Part shown: in pieces, positions 9,165-17,018 of the stretch
How positions within the stretch are numbered: the stretch's first letter is position 1
How the letters are laid out: each line of letters begins with the position of its first letter
Assembly (NCBI GenBank): GCA_902797275.1
Contig: CADBSI010000002.1
Coordinates: forward strand, 1-26,951
Origin: an uncultured Erysipelotrichaceae bacterium
GTDB taxonomy: Bacteria > Bacillota_I > Bacilli_A > RF39 > UBA660
Length of the DNA stretch: 26,951 nt
Direction: 5' to 3'
Program-made: the position numbers and the translations under genes
Notes under the pieces: generated by a model
The model's input: only the letters and a program-made list of their open reading frames with translations
What the model was told of the DNA's origin: nothing
Database searches by the model: none

Positions 9165-10127
9165 ATGAAAACATATTTTATAACAGGTGGAGCAGGTTTT
9201 ATTGGTTCTACTTTAACTAAAAGATTATTAATGGAAGGCAATAAAGTTATTGTAATAGATAATTTCTGTGATTATTATGATCCTTCAATAAAAGAGGATA
9301 ATATAAAAGATTATCTTGATAATCCAAATTATAAATTATATCGTGATGATATTAGAAATAGAAATATTATTAAAGAAATATTTGATAATAATAAAATAGA
9401 TGTTATAGTTCATTTAGCTGCTATGGCAGGGGTTAGACCTTCAATTGAAAATCCTCTTTTATATCAAGAAGTAAATGGAATGGGTACACAAATTATTTTG
9501 GAGGAAGCTAAACTTCATGGTATTAAATCGCTAGTTATGGCATCAAGCAGCAGTGTATATGGAAATACCAAAGAAGTTCCATTTAAGGAGGATATGATAG
9601 TTGATTTTGCTATTAGTCCTTATGCAGCAACCAAAAAAGCTAATGAAGTAATGGCACATGTTTATCATAAGTTAAATGATATGAATATTATAATGTTAAG
9701 ATTTTTTACAGTATATGGACCACGTCAAAGGCCAGATCTTGCAATTAATAAATTTACTAAATTAATGCTAGAAGGCAAAAGTATACCAATGTTTGGAGAT
9801 GGATCAACTTCTCGTGATTATACTTATGTTGATGATATAGTTGATGGAATAGTAAGGTCTTGTTCTTACGTAATTAATAATAAAGATGTCTATGAAATAA
9901 TTAATTTAGGTAGTAATAATCCAATTAGTTTAATTGAAATGATAAATTGTATAGCAGATACTCTTAATGTTACACCTAAAATAGAAAAATTAGGAATGCA
10001 ACCAGGAGATGTTGATAGAACCTATGCATGTATTGATAAAGCTAAGGAATTACTTGGTTATTCTCCTAAAACAACTTTTAAGGAAGGAATTAAAAAATTT
10101 ATAGAATGGTATAAAATAAGTAAATAA
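9165..10127 (+). CDS. NAD-dependent epimerase, UDP-glucuronate 4-epimerase-like
   Basis: A 320-residue extended short-chain dehydrogenase with an AGGAGG site before the ATG. The NAD-binding motif TGGAGFIGS is at residues 7-15, the catalytic Ser region ASSSSVYG around 126-133, and the Tyr-x3-Lys pair at Y153/K157 (SPYAATKK). VIDNFCDYYDPSIK near the N-terminus and RFFTVYGPRQRPDLAI are typical of the UDP-glucuronate epimerase branch, which interconverts UDP-glucuronate and UDP-galacturonate. Next to UDP-glucose dehydrogenase this makes chemical sense: one makes UDP-GlcA, the other UDP-GalA. UDP-glucose 4-epimerase is the main alternative, less likely from the DYYDP segment. Confidence 0.87.
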   Translation: MKTYFITGGAGFIGSTLTKRLLMEGNKVIVIDNFCDYYDPSIKEDNIKDYLDNPNYKLYRDDIRNRNIIKEIFDNNKIDVIVHLAAMAGVRPSIENPLLYQEVNGMGTQIILEEAKLHGIKSLVMASSSSVYGNTKEVPFKEDMIVDFAISPYAATKKANEVMAHVYHKLNDMNIIMLRFFTVYGPRQRPDLAINKFTKLMLEGKSIPMFGDGSTSRDYTYVDDIVDGIVRSCSYVINNKDVYEIINLGSNNPISLIEMINCIADTLNVTPKIEKLGMQPGDVDRTYACIDKAKELLGYSPKTTFKEGIKKFIEWYKISK

Positions 10128-10129
10128 GG

Positions 10130-10158
10130 TTGTAAAACTTTATTTATTTTGGTATTCT
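10130..10158 (+). promoter_or_regulatory. Candidate promoter for ugd
   Basis: In the 52-base gap before ugd there is TTGTAA at 10130-10135, a 17-base spacer ending in TGG, and TATTCT at 10153-10158. This is an imperfect sigma-A-type site with an extended -10 TGn element. It would place the transcript start close to the GAGGT ribosome-binding site at 10171. The gene may also be read through from the upstream cluster, since no terminator is visible between them. Confidence 0.4.
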
Positions 10159-10179
10159 ATTATTAGAAAAGAGGTAAAG

Positions 10180-11538
10180 ATGAAAATAGCAGTGGCAGGA
10201 ACAGGTTATGTTGGTTTGGTTACAGGTGTTGCACTTGCTCATATTGGCCATAAAGTAACTTGCGTTGATATTGATGAAAATAAAATAAAAAAGATGCAAG
10301 AAGGAATTAGTCCAATTTATGAAGAAGGACTTGAAGAATTAATGCATTTAGACAGTAAAAATTTAACTTATACAACCGATTACAAAAATGCATATAAAAA
10401 TGCTGATGTAATCTTTATAGGAGTTGGTACCCCAGAAAATAAGGATGGTTCAGCAAATTTAACATATTTATATGCTGTTTTAGATCAAATTGCTGAATCA
10501 GTTAGTAAGGATACAGTAGTTGTAATTAAATCAACTGTTCCAATTGGAACTAATGATAAGGTTGAGACATATATAAACGATAAAGTTGATTTTAATATTA
10601 GAATTGTAAGTAATCCTGAGTTTTTAGCACAAGGAACAGCGGTTCATGATACACTATATGCAACAAGAATTGTTGTAGGAGTAAATGATGATTATGCTAA
10701 AAAAGTAATGACTAAATTATATAAACCATTAACCGAAGAACCATATAACGTACCATTTTTAGTAATGGATAGAAGAAGTGCTGAAATGGTAAAATATGCA
10801 TCAAATGATTTTTTAGCCTTAAAAATATCTTATATAAATGAAATAGCAAATTTCTGTGAAGCCATAGGTGCTGATATTAGTTTAGTTACCAAAGGAATGA
10901 GTTTTGATCCAAGAATTGGAAATAAATTTCTAAATCCAGGAATTGGTTATGGAGGATCATGTTTTCCAAAAGATACAAAAGCTCTTCATTTTTTAAGTAA
11001 AGAACTAGGATGTGAAATAAAAACATTAAAAGCATCAATTGAAATTAATAAAAATCAAAAAATGGTTTTAATTAACAAATTAGAAAAAGTAATTCCAGAT
11101 CTTACTAATAAAACAATTTCTGTTTTAGGACTTACTTTTAAACCAAATACAGATGATTTAAGAGAAGCACCTTCTATTGAAAATATTAAATATTTATTAA
11201 AACAAGGTGTAACTATAAAAGCCTTTGATCCAATTGGCATCAATAATTTTAAAAGAATATTATCAAATGATAAAACACTTCATGACTATTTAGATAACAT
11301 AACTTATTATGATAATATAGATGATACTATTAAAGGTAGTGATGCTTGCCTAATCATGACTGAATGGAAAGATATAAAAGAATATCCTTTAATAAACTAT
11401 GAAAAATTAATGAATTCACCAATTATATTTGATGGTAGAAATTGTTATGATTTAGATAATGTTAAAAAATATAATATCTATTATAATTCAATCGGAAGAC
11501 ATGATATTGGAGAAATAAAAAGTCTAATAAATAATTAA
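10180..11538 (+). CDS. ugd: UDP-glucose 6-dehydrogenase
   Basis: A 452-residue cytoplasmic enzyme that oxidises UDP-glucose twice with NAD to give UDP-glucuronate. It shows the full family layout: the N-terminal NAD motif AGTGYVGL (residues 6-13), GVGTPENKDGSANL near residue 85, STVPIGT, NPEFLAQGTAVHD, the central dimerisation helix KYASNDFLALKISYINE, the catalytic cysteine at about C261 within GYGGSCFPKDTKAL, and the C-terminal UDP-binding domain (VLGLTFKPNTDDLREAPS, then FDGRNCYD). Length and motifs are those of TuaD/Ugd. It supplies uronic acid for the polymer made by the upstream cluster and is the substrate source for the neighbouring epimerase. Confidence 0.96.
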   Translation: MKIAVAGTGYVGLVTGVALAHIGHKVTCVDIDENKIKKMQEGISPIYEEGLEELMHLDSKNLTYTTDYKNAYKNADVIFIGVGTPENKDGSANLTYLYAVLDQIAESVSKDTVVVIKSTVPIGTNDKVETYINDKVDFNIRIVSNPEFLAQGTAVHDTLYATRIVVGVNDDYAKKVMTKLYKPLTEEPYNVPFLVMDRRSAEMVKYASNDFLALKISYINEIANFCEAIGADISLVTKGMSFDPRIGNKFLNPGIGYGGSCFPKDTKALHFLSKELGCEIKTLKASIEINKNQKMVLINKLEKVIPDLTNKTISVLGLTFKPNTDDLREAPSIENIKYLLKQGVTIKAFDPIGINNFKRILSNDKTLHDYLDNITYYDNIDDTIKGSDACLIMTEWKDIKEYPLINYEKLMNSPIIFDGRNCYDLDNVKKYNIYYNSIGRHDIGEIKSLINN

Positions 11539-11564
11539 AAAGTTCTTTTAAAAAGAATTTTTTT
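11537..11564 (+). terminator. Weak AT-only terminator after ugd
   Basis: Right after the ugd stop, TTCTT (11543-11547) can pair with AAGAA (11553-11557), extendable by A-T and one G-T pair on the outside, followed by seven Ts (11558-11564). The stem is almost entirely A-T, so it is thermodynamically weak. Its position between the polysaccharide cluster and a new promoter supports a boundary role. Confidence 0.4.
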
Positions 11565-11574
11565 GTTATATAAT
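11564..11574 (+). promoter_or_regulatory. Promoter -10 for the DUF3048 gene
   Basis: TATAAT lies at 11569-11574, with a TG dinucleotide at 11564-11565 (offset by three bases, or giving TGT plus TATATA in an alternative register). No good -35 is present. The GAGGTG ribosome-binding site follows within 10 bases, so the leader would be very short. The 16 bases TATAATCATTATAGAG recur exactly at 13627. Confidence 0.5.
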
Positions 11575-11592
11575 CATTATAGAGGTGTTTAT

Positions 11593-12795
11593 ATGAATGA
11601 TATATTTGATTATGACGAATATGAAAGTCCAAAAAAAGATAATGTTTTATTAGATACTAATAACAGTAAAAATAATAAATCTAATAAAAATAAAGATTTT
11701 AATAAAAGTAAAAATTCTAATAATTTAAATCCAGAAGATAAAAAAAATTTAATAAAATCAATTATTTTAATTATTGTTTTAATTGCTTTAGTTTTTTCAA
11801 TTGTTTTTTATACTAAGTCAACTAAAAAAAATAACAATAATTCTAATTCAGATAATAATTCTAATCCTAATACGGAGATAAAAGATAATAAAGAAGAAGT
11901 TAAAAAAGTTAGTATTATAGATACTGATAGTAATACTCGTCCCTTTGCAGTTATGATTAATTGTCATAATGCTGCTCTTCCTCAAGTAGGTCTTAATAAT
12001 GCTTACATCGTTTATGAGTTAATGGTAGAAGGTGGTATTACAAGAATGATGGCCTTATTTAAAGATAGGGATGTTGATAAGATAGGATCAGTTAGAAGTG
12101 CTAGAACTCAGTACTTGGATTATGTTTATGAAAATGATGCAATTTACGCTCATGCTGGAGGAGCAGCTGATGCTGATAGAAGACTTGCAAATGAAAAAAT
12201 AAATCACGTGGATGTAGATGGAGTTTACGGTATTCGTGATACCTCATTAAAGCGTGATTGGGAACATAAGTTATTTACAACAACTAATCTTATAAAAAAA
12301 GGTGCTACAGCTAAAGGTTATCGATTAACAACCGATACAAAAAGTTTACTTAAATATACAGCTAAAGAAATTGATATGACTAAATATAATAGTAGTGTTG
12401 CTAATAATGTTAGTATTAAATACTCTGATTATAGAACCTCTAACTATACATATGATAGTAGTTCTAAAACTTATTTAAGAAGTATGAATAGTACTAAAAA
12501 TACAGATTTAATAACCGGTGAACAATATAAAGTTAAAAATATTTTAGTTTATGCTGTTAATTATTCTAGTTATTGTGATCATGGATATTGCTTATATCAA
12601 AAAATTGATAATGTAGGTACTGGAGAAGGACTTTATATTACAGATGGTTATTCAGTTCCAATTATCTGGGAAAAACCAAGTAAAAATGCTAAAACTACTT
12701 ATAAACTAAAAGAAACTGGTAAAGAACTAGAATTAAATGATGGAAATACTTATATTCAAATATACCCAACTAGTGGAAAATTAACAATTAATTAA
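11593..12795 (+). CDS. Membrane-anchored DUF3048 (YerB-like) protein
   Basis: The ATG at 11593 is chosen because GAGGTG lies 7 bases before it; an earlier in-frame TTG at 11563 overlaps the promoter. The 400-residue product has a ~50-residue, lysine- and asparagine-rich cytoplasmic tail, one hydrophobic helix (about 54-74), a low-complexity Asn/Ser/Lys linker, and an extracellular DUF3048 domain from about 108 to the end. Key segments are RPFAVMINCHNAALPQVGL, YELMVEGGITRMMALF, IGSVRSARTQYLDYV and AHAGGAADA. B. subtilis YerB is the best-known relative and is a lipoprotein; here a transmembrane anchor replaces the lipobox. The biochemical function of the domain is unknown. It lies just before sigG but has its own promoter-like site. 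Confidence 0.87.
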   Translation: MNDIFDYDEYESPKKDNVLLDTNNSKNNKSNKNKDFNKSKNSNNLNPEDKKNLIKSIILIIVLIALVFSIVFYTKSTKKNNNNSNSDNNSNPNTEIKDNKEEVKKVSIIDTDSNTRPFAVMINCHNAALPQVGLNNAYIVYELMVEGGITRMMALFKDRDVDKIGSVRSARTQYLDYVYENDAIYAHAGGAADADRRLANEKINHVDVDGVYGIRDTSLKRDWEHKLFTTTNLIKKGATAKGYRLTTDTKSLLKYTAKEIDMTKYNSSVANNVSIKYSDYRTSNYTYDSSSKTYLRSMNSTKNTDLITGEQYKVKNILVYAVNYSSYCDHGYCLYQKIDNVGTGEGLYITDGYSVPIIWEKPSKNAKTTYKLKETGKELELNDGNTYIQIYPTSGKLTIN

Positions 12796-12850
12796 AAAAA
12801 TGAATAAATTTGCTTCTTTTAAACAAGATATGTTTGAAAGGAGCTTTTTA

Positions 12851-13621
12851 ATGGCTAAAAACAAAGTAGAAATAACAGGTGTTAATACAAATGAAATAAT
12901 AGTTTTAAGTAGTAAAGACACTGAAGAATTATTTAAAAAATATAAAAATGGAGATAACCATGCTAAAGAATTACTTGTAAATAGTAATTTAAAATTAGTT
13001 TTATCTATTTTAAAAAAATATGTATCACGTTATTCAGATTTAGATGATTTATTTCAAATAGGAGTAATTGGTTTAATTAAAGCAATTGATAATTTTGATA
13101 TTACTTTAGGACTTAAGTTATCTACTTATGCTATTCCTATGATAAGTGGAGAAATAAGAAGATATTTAAGAGATAAAAACTTAATAAGAGTAAGTAGAAG
13201 TATGAAAGATTTAGCTTATAAAGCAATTATGAAAAGAGATGAATTGACTAATACCTTAGGTTATGTACCAAGTTATGAATTAATTGCTAAAGAACTAGGT
13301 GTATCAGAACTTGATGTAATAACTAGTATAGATGCTATGTCAGATCCTGTTAGTATCTTTGAACCAATTTATAATGATGGAGGAGATACAATTTATTTAT
13401 ATGAACAACTAGAAGATAAAAACAGCAATAATGTAGAAATGCAACTTGCTTTAAAAAAAGCTATAGCTGATTTATCTTTAAGAGAACAAAATATTCTAGA
13501 TAAAAGATATGTAATTGGTAAAACTCAAATGGAAATAGCTGAAGAATTAGGTATTAGTCAAGCTCAAGTATCAAGACTTGAAACAAATGCAATTAAAACA
13601 TTGAAGAAAACTTTAAAATAA
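12851..13621 (+). CDS. sigG: Sporulation sigma factor SigG
   Basis: The ATG at 12851 is preceded by AAAGGAGC, and the product then begins MAKNKVEITGVNT, matching the characteristic SigG N-terminus (KVEICGVDT in Bacillus). An ATG at 12800 would add 17 unlikely residues. The 256-residue protein has sigma region 2 (LVNSNLKLVLSIL, DLDDLFQIGVIGLIKAIDNFD, STYAIPMISGEIRRYLRD), region 3 (VRVSRS-like IRVSRSMKDLAYKA), the SigF/SigG-type DPVSIFEPIYNDGGDTIYL segment, and the region 4 helix-turn-helix KTQMEIAEELGISQAQVSRLE at its C-terminus. SigG directs late forespore transcription in endospore formers. SigF is the main alternative, but the N-terminus favours SigG. It is not beside spoIIGA/sigE here. Confidence 0.9.
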   Translation: MAKNKVEITGVNTNEIIVLSSKDTEELFKKYKNGDNHAKELLVNSNLKLVLSILKKYVSRYSDLDDLFQIGVIGLIKAIDNFDITLGLKLSTYAIPMISGEIRRYLRDKNLIRVSRSMKDLAYKAIMKRDELTNTLGYVPSYELIAKELGVSELDVITSIDAMSDPVSIFEPIYNDGGDTIYLYEQLEDKNSNNVEMQLALKKAIADLSLREQNILDKRYVIGKTQMEIAEELGISQAQVSRLETNAIKTLKKTLK

Positions 13622-13623
13622 TA

Positions 13624-13632
13624 TGATATAAT
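13624..13632 (+). promoter_or_regulatory. Extended -10 promoter for the lipoprotein gene
   Basis: TGATATAAT (13624-13632) is a TGn-TATAAT extended -10. It overlaps the region just after the sigG stop, and a TTGAAG at 13601 is too far (20 bases) to be a good -35. The strong GAGGAGGTG site begins about 10 bases downstream, giving a short leader. Confidence 0.5.
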
Positions 13633-13656
13633 CATTATAGAGAGGAGGTGAATCAA

Positions 13657-14136
13657 GTGAAGAAAGCTTTAACCTTAATTTTAATTATTTTTTCAATAAC
13701 TATAATAATAACAGGATGTGGTAAAAAAGAAGGCCCTAAAAATAATGATAATACCCTTGCAGTTAATTTAGTTCAAGAATTTAAAAAAGAAATAACTGAA
13801 ACCAAAGATATTAAAAAAGTTGCTAAAAAACTAGCAAAAAGTGATTTTGATATGCCTGATTTAGAAGTTTCTAATGTAAGTAAGGCCGATTATTTAACAG
13901 GTTTTAATGAAAAAATACAAGACTATAAAAAAGCTTACGTGATTGCTCCAACTATTAGTACTATTCCTTTTATAGCTTATATATTTGAATCAGATAAACC
14001 AAATGAACTAGCTAATACTTTAAAAGAACAAGCTAATCTAAGATGGAATATCTGCACAGAAGCAGACGAAATGCAAGTAGCTGTTGTTGATAATTACGTT
14101 TTCTTTGTAATGTCTCCAACTAACTTTGATGATTAG
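13657..14136 (+). CDS. Lipoprotein, DUF4358-like
   Basis: The GTG at 13657 is the start, 6-7 bases after AGAGGAGGTG; the earlier GTG at 13648 lies within that ribosome-binding site. The 159-residue product begins KKALTLILIIFSITIIITGC, a lipoprotein signal peptide with the lipobox Cys at residue 21. The mature part is a lysine-rich ~140-residue domain with SKADYLTGFNEKIQDYKKAYV, then PFIAYIFESDKPNELANTLK and a final VVDNYVFFVMSP strand. The pattern of a residue-by-residue stress on FE/K followed by a C-terminal VxxNYVFF strand resembles DUF4358, a family of small Firmicute lipoproteins of unknown function. The family match is tentative; the lipoprotein call is firm. Confidence 0.72.
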   Translation: MKKALTLILIIFSITIIITGCGKKEGPKNNDNTLAVNLVQEFKKEITETKDIKKVAKKLAKSDFDMPDLEVSNVSKADYLTGFNEKIQDYKKAYVIAPTISTIPFIAYIFESDKPNELANTLKEQANLRWNICTEADEMQVAVVDNYVFFVMSPTNFDD

Positions 14137-14144
14137 AGGTATTT

Positions 14145-15023
14145 ATGAAAAATAAAAAAGTAATAATGACATTTTCTTCTTTAATGATAATAATATTTCA
14201 TTTATGGATTATTTTAAGTTTAAAAAATACCAAAATAAATGAAATAGAAACATTTATAAGATATATATCCTTTATAGGAGTAGATATATTTTTCTTTCTT
14301 TCAGCTTATTCTTTAGAAAGAAGTAAAATTAATAATTATTTAGAATTTATTAAAAGTAGATTTAAAAAAATTTATTTAAAATTTATTATCTTTTCAATTC
14401 TAGCTTTTTTCTTAAACAATTGGAATTTTCTAAAACTATTAAAAACTATTACCGGTCTTGATCTATTTTTAAAAGGAGGAGGATCATTTCTTTGGTTTAT
14501 ACCAGCTATCATGATTATTTATTTACTCATTCCTTTATATAAAAAATATGATAATTTTAAAACTTTAATAATAACAATTATAAGTTATTTATTACTAGTA
14601 GTACTATTAAGTATTTTTAATAAAACTCATTTACTTATTTTTATTAATAGAATACCTATTATTTTAATTGGTTATTATTTTTCTAAATTAAAAATATTAG
14701 AAAAATTAAGATCTAATAACTACTTATATTTTAGTTCTTCTTTAATTCTTTTAATATTTGGATTACTATTAAGTTATTATATTTATAAAAGTCATATAAA
14801 TATAAAATACTTTGGTGATTTTTTCTATCTTACTAGTATTCCTTTAGTAATAGGAGTAATATTATTACTTGATCGAATTAATACTAATAAAATATTTAAT
14901 TATTTAGGATCAATTACTTTAGAAGCTTATATGGTTCAAATGTTATTTGGTTATTCTTTAACAAGTAAATTACTTAATATAATAAATAGTAATTGTGCGC
15001 CCAGAAAAGGGTTAATAATCTAG
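14145..15023 (+). CDS. Membrane acyltransferase (acyltransferase-3 type), first exon, interrupted by a group II intron
   Basis: Exon 1 is 14145-14994; the unspliced frame runs on into the intron to a TAG at 15023, adding foreign residues. An AGAGGT site overlaps the previous stop. The protein is highly hydrophobic with about nine helices. It has the acyltransferase-3 features: an early IIIFHLWIILS with the conserved histidine, a GVDIFFFLSAYSLERS segment, and a SFLWFIPAIMIIYLLIPLY segment. Such proteins transfer acetyl or other acyl groups to surface sugars across the membrane. Joining to exon 2 at 16897 gives 954 bases, exactly 318 codons, and a 317-residue protein with its last helix restored. 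If the intron does not splice, the protein lacks that helix. Confidence 0.8.
   Translation: MKNKKVIMTFSSLMIIIFHLWIILSLKNTKINEIETFIRYISFIGVDIFFFLSAYSLERSKINNYLEFIKSRFKKIYLKFIIFSILAFFLNNWNFLKLLKTITGLDLFLKGGGSFLWFIPAIMIIYLLIPLYKKYDNFKTLIITIISYLLLVVLLSIFNKTHLLIFINRIPIILIGYYFSKLKILEKLRSNNYLYFSSSLILLIFGLLLSYYIYKSHINIKYFGDFFYLTSIPLVIGVILLLDRINTNKIFNYLGSITLEAYMVQMLFGYSLTSKLLNIINSNCAPRKGLII
14981..14994 (+). other. Intron-binding sites IBS2 and IBS1 in exon 1
   Basis: The last bases of exon 1 contain AATAAAT (14981-14987) and GTAATT (14989-14994), which pair perfectly with ATTTATT (15162-15168) and AATTAC (15182-15187) in the intron. These are the expected IBS2/EBS2 and IBS1/EBS1 contacts that define the 5' splice site. 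Confidence 0.8.
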
Positions 15024-15161
15024 CAAGTGGAAATCTTGCCTGTTTAAGGTCTAACCAACCAGCAGTAGTGAGTCTTGTGCTTATAATAGTAATGTTATGA
15101 GTAAAGCGTAGACAGCGAGGAAATAGGGTTATAAGGCAATTCAGCCCCGAAATTTTGTAAC

Positions 15162-15187
15162 ATTTATTTGGCAGACGTGCTAATTAC
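15162..15187 (+). ncRNA. Intron exon-binding sites EBS2 and EBS1 (domain I)
   Basis: ATTTATT (15162-15168) is complementary to AATAAAT in exon 1 and AATTAC (15182-15187) is complementary to GTAATT, which ends at the splice site. The two elements lie 13 bases apart, the order and spacing expected for EBS2 then EBS1 in domain I of IIB-type introns. Six and seven contiguous Watson-Crick pairs in the right order make chance unlikely even in AT-rich DNA. Confidence 0.75.
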
Positions 15188-15511
15188 CGCGGAATGCAAT
15201 ATTGAAATAATCGTAATGGTGAGAATATTTCAACGATACGGGGTCAATAGAGCCAATCATGTTTCACATAGTGATTATTATATCAACTGGGGAGAGCCTA
15301 TTGTTTCTTTAAGTCCGAAAGTGGGCAGTGAGCCAATCGGTAATAAGTATGGCAAACAACTATAAAATGGAGAATGTCAAATGAATAATAGGCAGTCGGA
15401 TAAGTTCATAGTACTGGTGAAGTTAATGTAATGTTAATGGAGGGAAGGGACTTACATAATAATGGTCTTTTCAAGGACACATTATCTATACACAGGGATA
15501 GGAGAAAAATA

Positions 15512-16810
15512 ATGGAAACGAAATTGAAAAGAATAGCTCAAATATCAAAAGAACAACCAAAGACAGTATTCACATCAATTTATCATCTAATCAATGAAGA
15601 ATTACTACTACAATGTCATAAAGAACTAGATGGTAACAAAGCAGTAGGAATTGACAAAATGACAAAAGATATGTATAACGCAAATTTAGAAGAAAACATA
15701 AAAGATTTAGTTACTAGACTAAAGAATAAAGCATATAAACCAGCACCAGCCTTAAGAGTTTATATACCAAAAGGCAATGGTAAAATGAGACCTTTAGGGA
15801 TTTCGATATATGAAGATAAAATAGTACAACTAGCACTTAAGAAATTACTAGAGGTAATATATGAACCAAAGTTCAAAGATAATATGTTTGGATTTAGACC
15901 TAATATAGGTTGTCATCAAGCAATTAAATACGTTAGAAAAGAAATCATGAGTAGAAGAATAAACTATATAGTAGATGCAGATATTAAAGGTTTCTTTGAC
16001 CACATAAATCATGAATGGTTAATGAAAATGTTAGAGTTAAATATTCAAGACAAGAACATACTAGGGCTTATTAAGAAATACTTAAAAGCAGGAATAATGG
16101 ACGATGGAAAATATATTGAAACATTAGAGGGTTCAGCACAAGGAAATATAGTTAGCCCAGTACTAGCGAATATCTATATGCATTATGTTTTAGTAAATTG
16201 GTACAAGGTAATTGTTGAAAAGAAATCTAAAGGAGCAACTTTTCTAGTTGTATATGCAGATGACTTTATAACTGGATTTCAATACAAAAGTGAAGCAGAA
16301 GCATATTATAAAGCATTAGAAAAGAGAATGAATAAATTTGGTTTAGAATTAGAGAGCAGTAAAAGTAGATTACTAGCATTTGGTAGATTTGCAGAAAATG
16401 ACAGAAAACAAAAAGGCTTAGGAAAACCGGAAACATTTGATTTTCTAGGTTTCACATTTTATTGTAGTAAAACAAGAAATGGAAAGTTTTGTGTCAATAT
16501 GAAAACAAGTCGGAAGAAATTTAAACAGAAAGTTAAGGCAATGAAATTATGGCTATACGAAAATCGAGATGTGAAAACAAAAGATTTAGTAAAAGCACTT
16601 AATAGAAAACTTCTAGGACATTATCATTATTATGGAGTTTCTAATAATGGAAGAATGATGTATAATTTTAGACAGAGAACAATAGAAATGTTATTTAAAG
16701 TTCTAAATAAAAGAAACAACCGAAGAAGTTATAGCTGGGATGGACTTAATGAAATGTTTAAGGTGTATAAAATCCAAATGCCAAAGATATATGTAAGTCT
16801 ATTTGAGTAA
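15512..16810 (+). CDS. ltrA: Group II intron reverse transcriptase/maturase
   Basis: The ATG at 15512 follows TAGGAGAAAAATA and gives the typical N-terminus METKLKRIAQISKEQP; the frame is open further upstream (ATG 15431) but into intron RNA. The 432-residue protein has RT0 (FTSIYHLINEELL), the KAVGIDKMT block, RT motifs YIPKGNGKMRPLGI and MFGFRPNIGCHQA, DADIKGFFDHINH, a GSAQGNIVSPVLANIY motif (usual form PQGG), and the catalytic YADD at about residues 248-251. A maturase domain X follows (FLGFTF through LGHYHYYGVSNN). There is no C-terminal HNH endonuclease. It should help the intron splice and reinsert it by target-primed reverse transcription. All catalytic aspartates appear intact. Confidence 0.95.
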   Translation: METKLKRIAQISKEQPKTVFTSIYHLINEELLLQCHKELDGNKAVGIDKMTKDMYNANLEENIKDLVTRLKNKAYKPAPALRVYIPKGNGKMRPLGISIYEDKIVQLALKKLLEVIYEPKFKDNMFGFRPNIGCHQAIKYVRKEIMSRRINYIVDADIKGFFDHINHEWLMKMLELNIQDKNILGLIKKYLKAGIMDDGKYIETLEGSAQGNIVSPVLANIYMHYVLVNWYKVIVEKKSKGATFLVVYADDFITGFQYKSEAEAYYKALEKRMNKFGLELESSKSRLLAFGRFAENDRKQKGLGKPETFDFLGFTFYCSKTRNGKFCVNMKTSRKKFKQKVKAMKLWLYENRDVKTKDLVKALNRKLLGHYHYYGVSNNGRMMYNFRQRTIEMLFKVLNKRNNRRSYSWDGLNEMFKVYKIQMPKIYVSLFE

Positions 16811-16822
16811 ATATTATTATGA

Positions 16823-16896
<74 letters not shown>

Positions 16897-17000
16897 TATT
16901 AATAAATATTTTATCAATTATTTTTATTTTATTAATATCAGCTTTCTTTAATTTTATTTTCCAAAAAGTTGATAGACTTTTAATTAAAAATCATATATAA
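16897..17000 (+). other. Acyltransferase second exon (3' end of the interrupted gene)
   Basis: Directly after the intron, TA completes the split codon left by exon 1 (T|TA = Leu), followed by 34 residues beginning LINILSIIFILLISAFFNF and a TAA at 16998-17000. This is a hydrophobic helix plus a short basic tail, the normal end of an acyltransferase-3 protein. The same frame also runs back into domain V RNA to an ATG at 16803, but that part is intron and not coding. Confidence 0.8.
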
Positions 17001-17018
17001 TAATTACAGGTGATTTTT

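Noticed and set aside
9014..9241. Minus-strand open frame of 75 residues
   Set aside because: It is antisense to the DUF362/epimerase junction, is hydrophobic because of reversed AT-rich codons and has no ribosome-binding site.
11055..11243. Minus-strand open frame of 62 residues
   Set aside because: Antisense to the well-supported C-terminal domain of ugd.
15168..15365. A 65-residue open frame inside the intron
   Set aside because: It lies in the structured domain I-III RNA, with no ribosome-binding site and no recognisable protein pattern.
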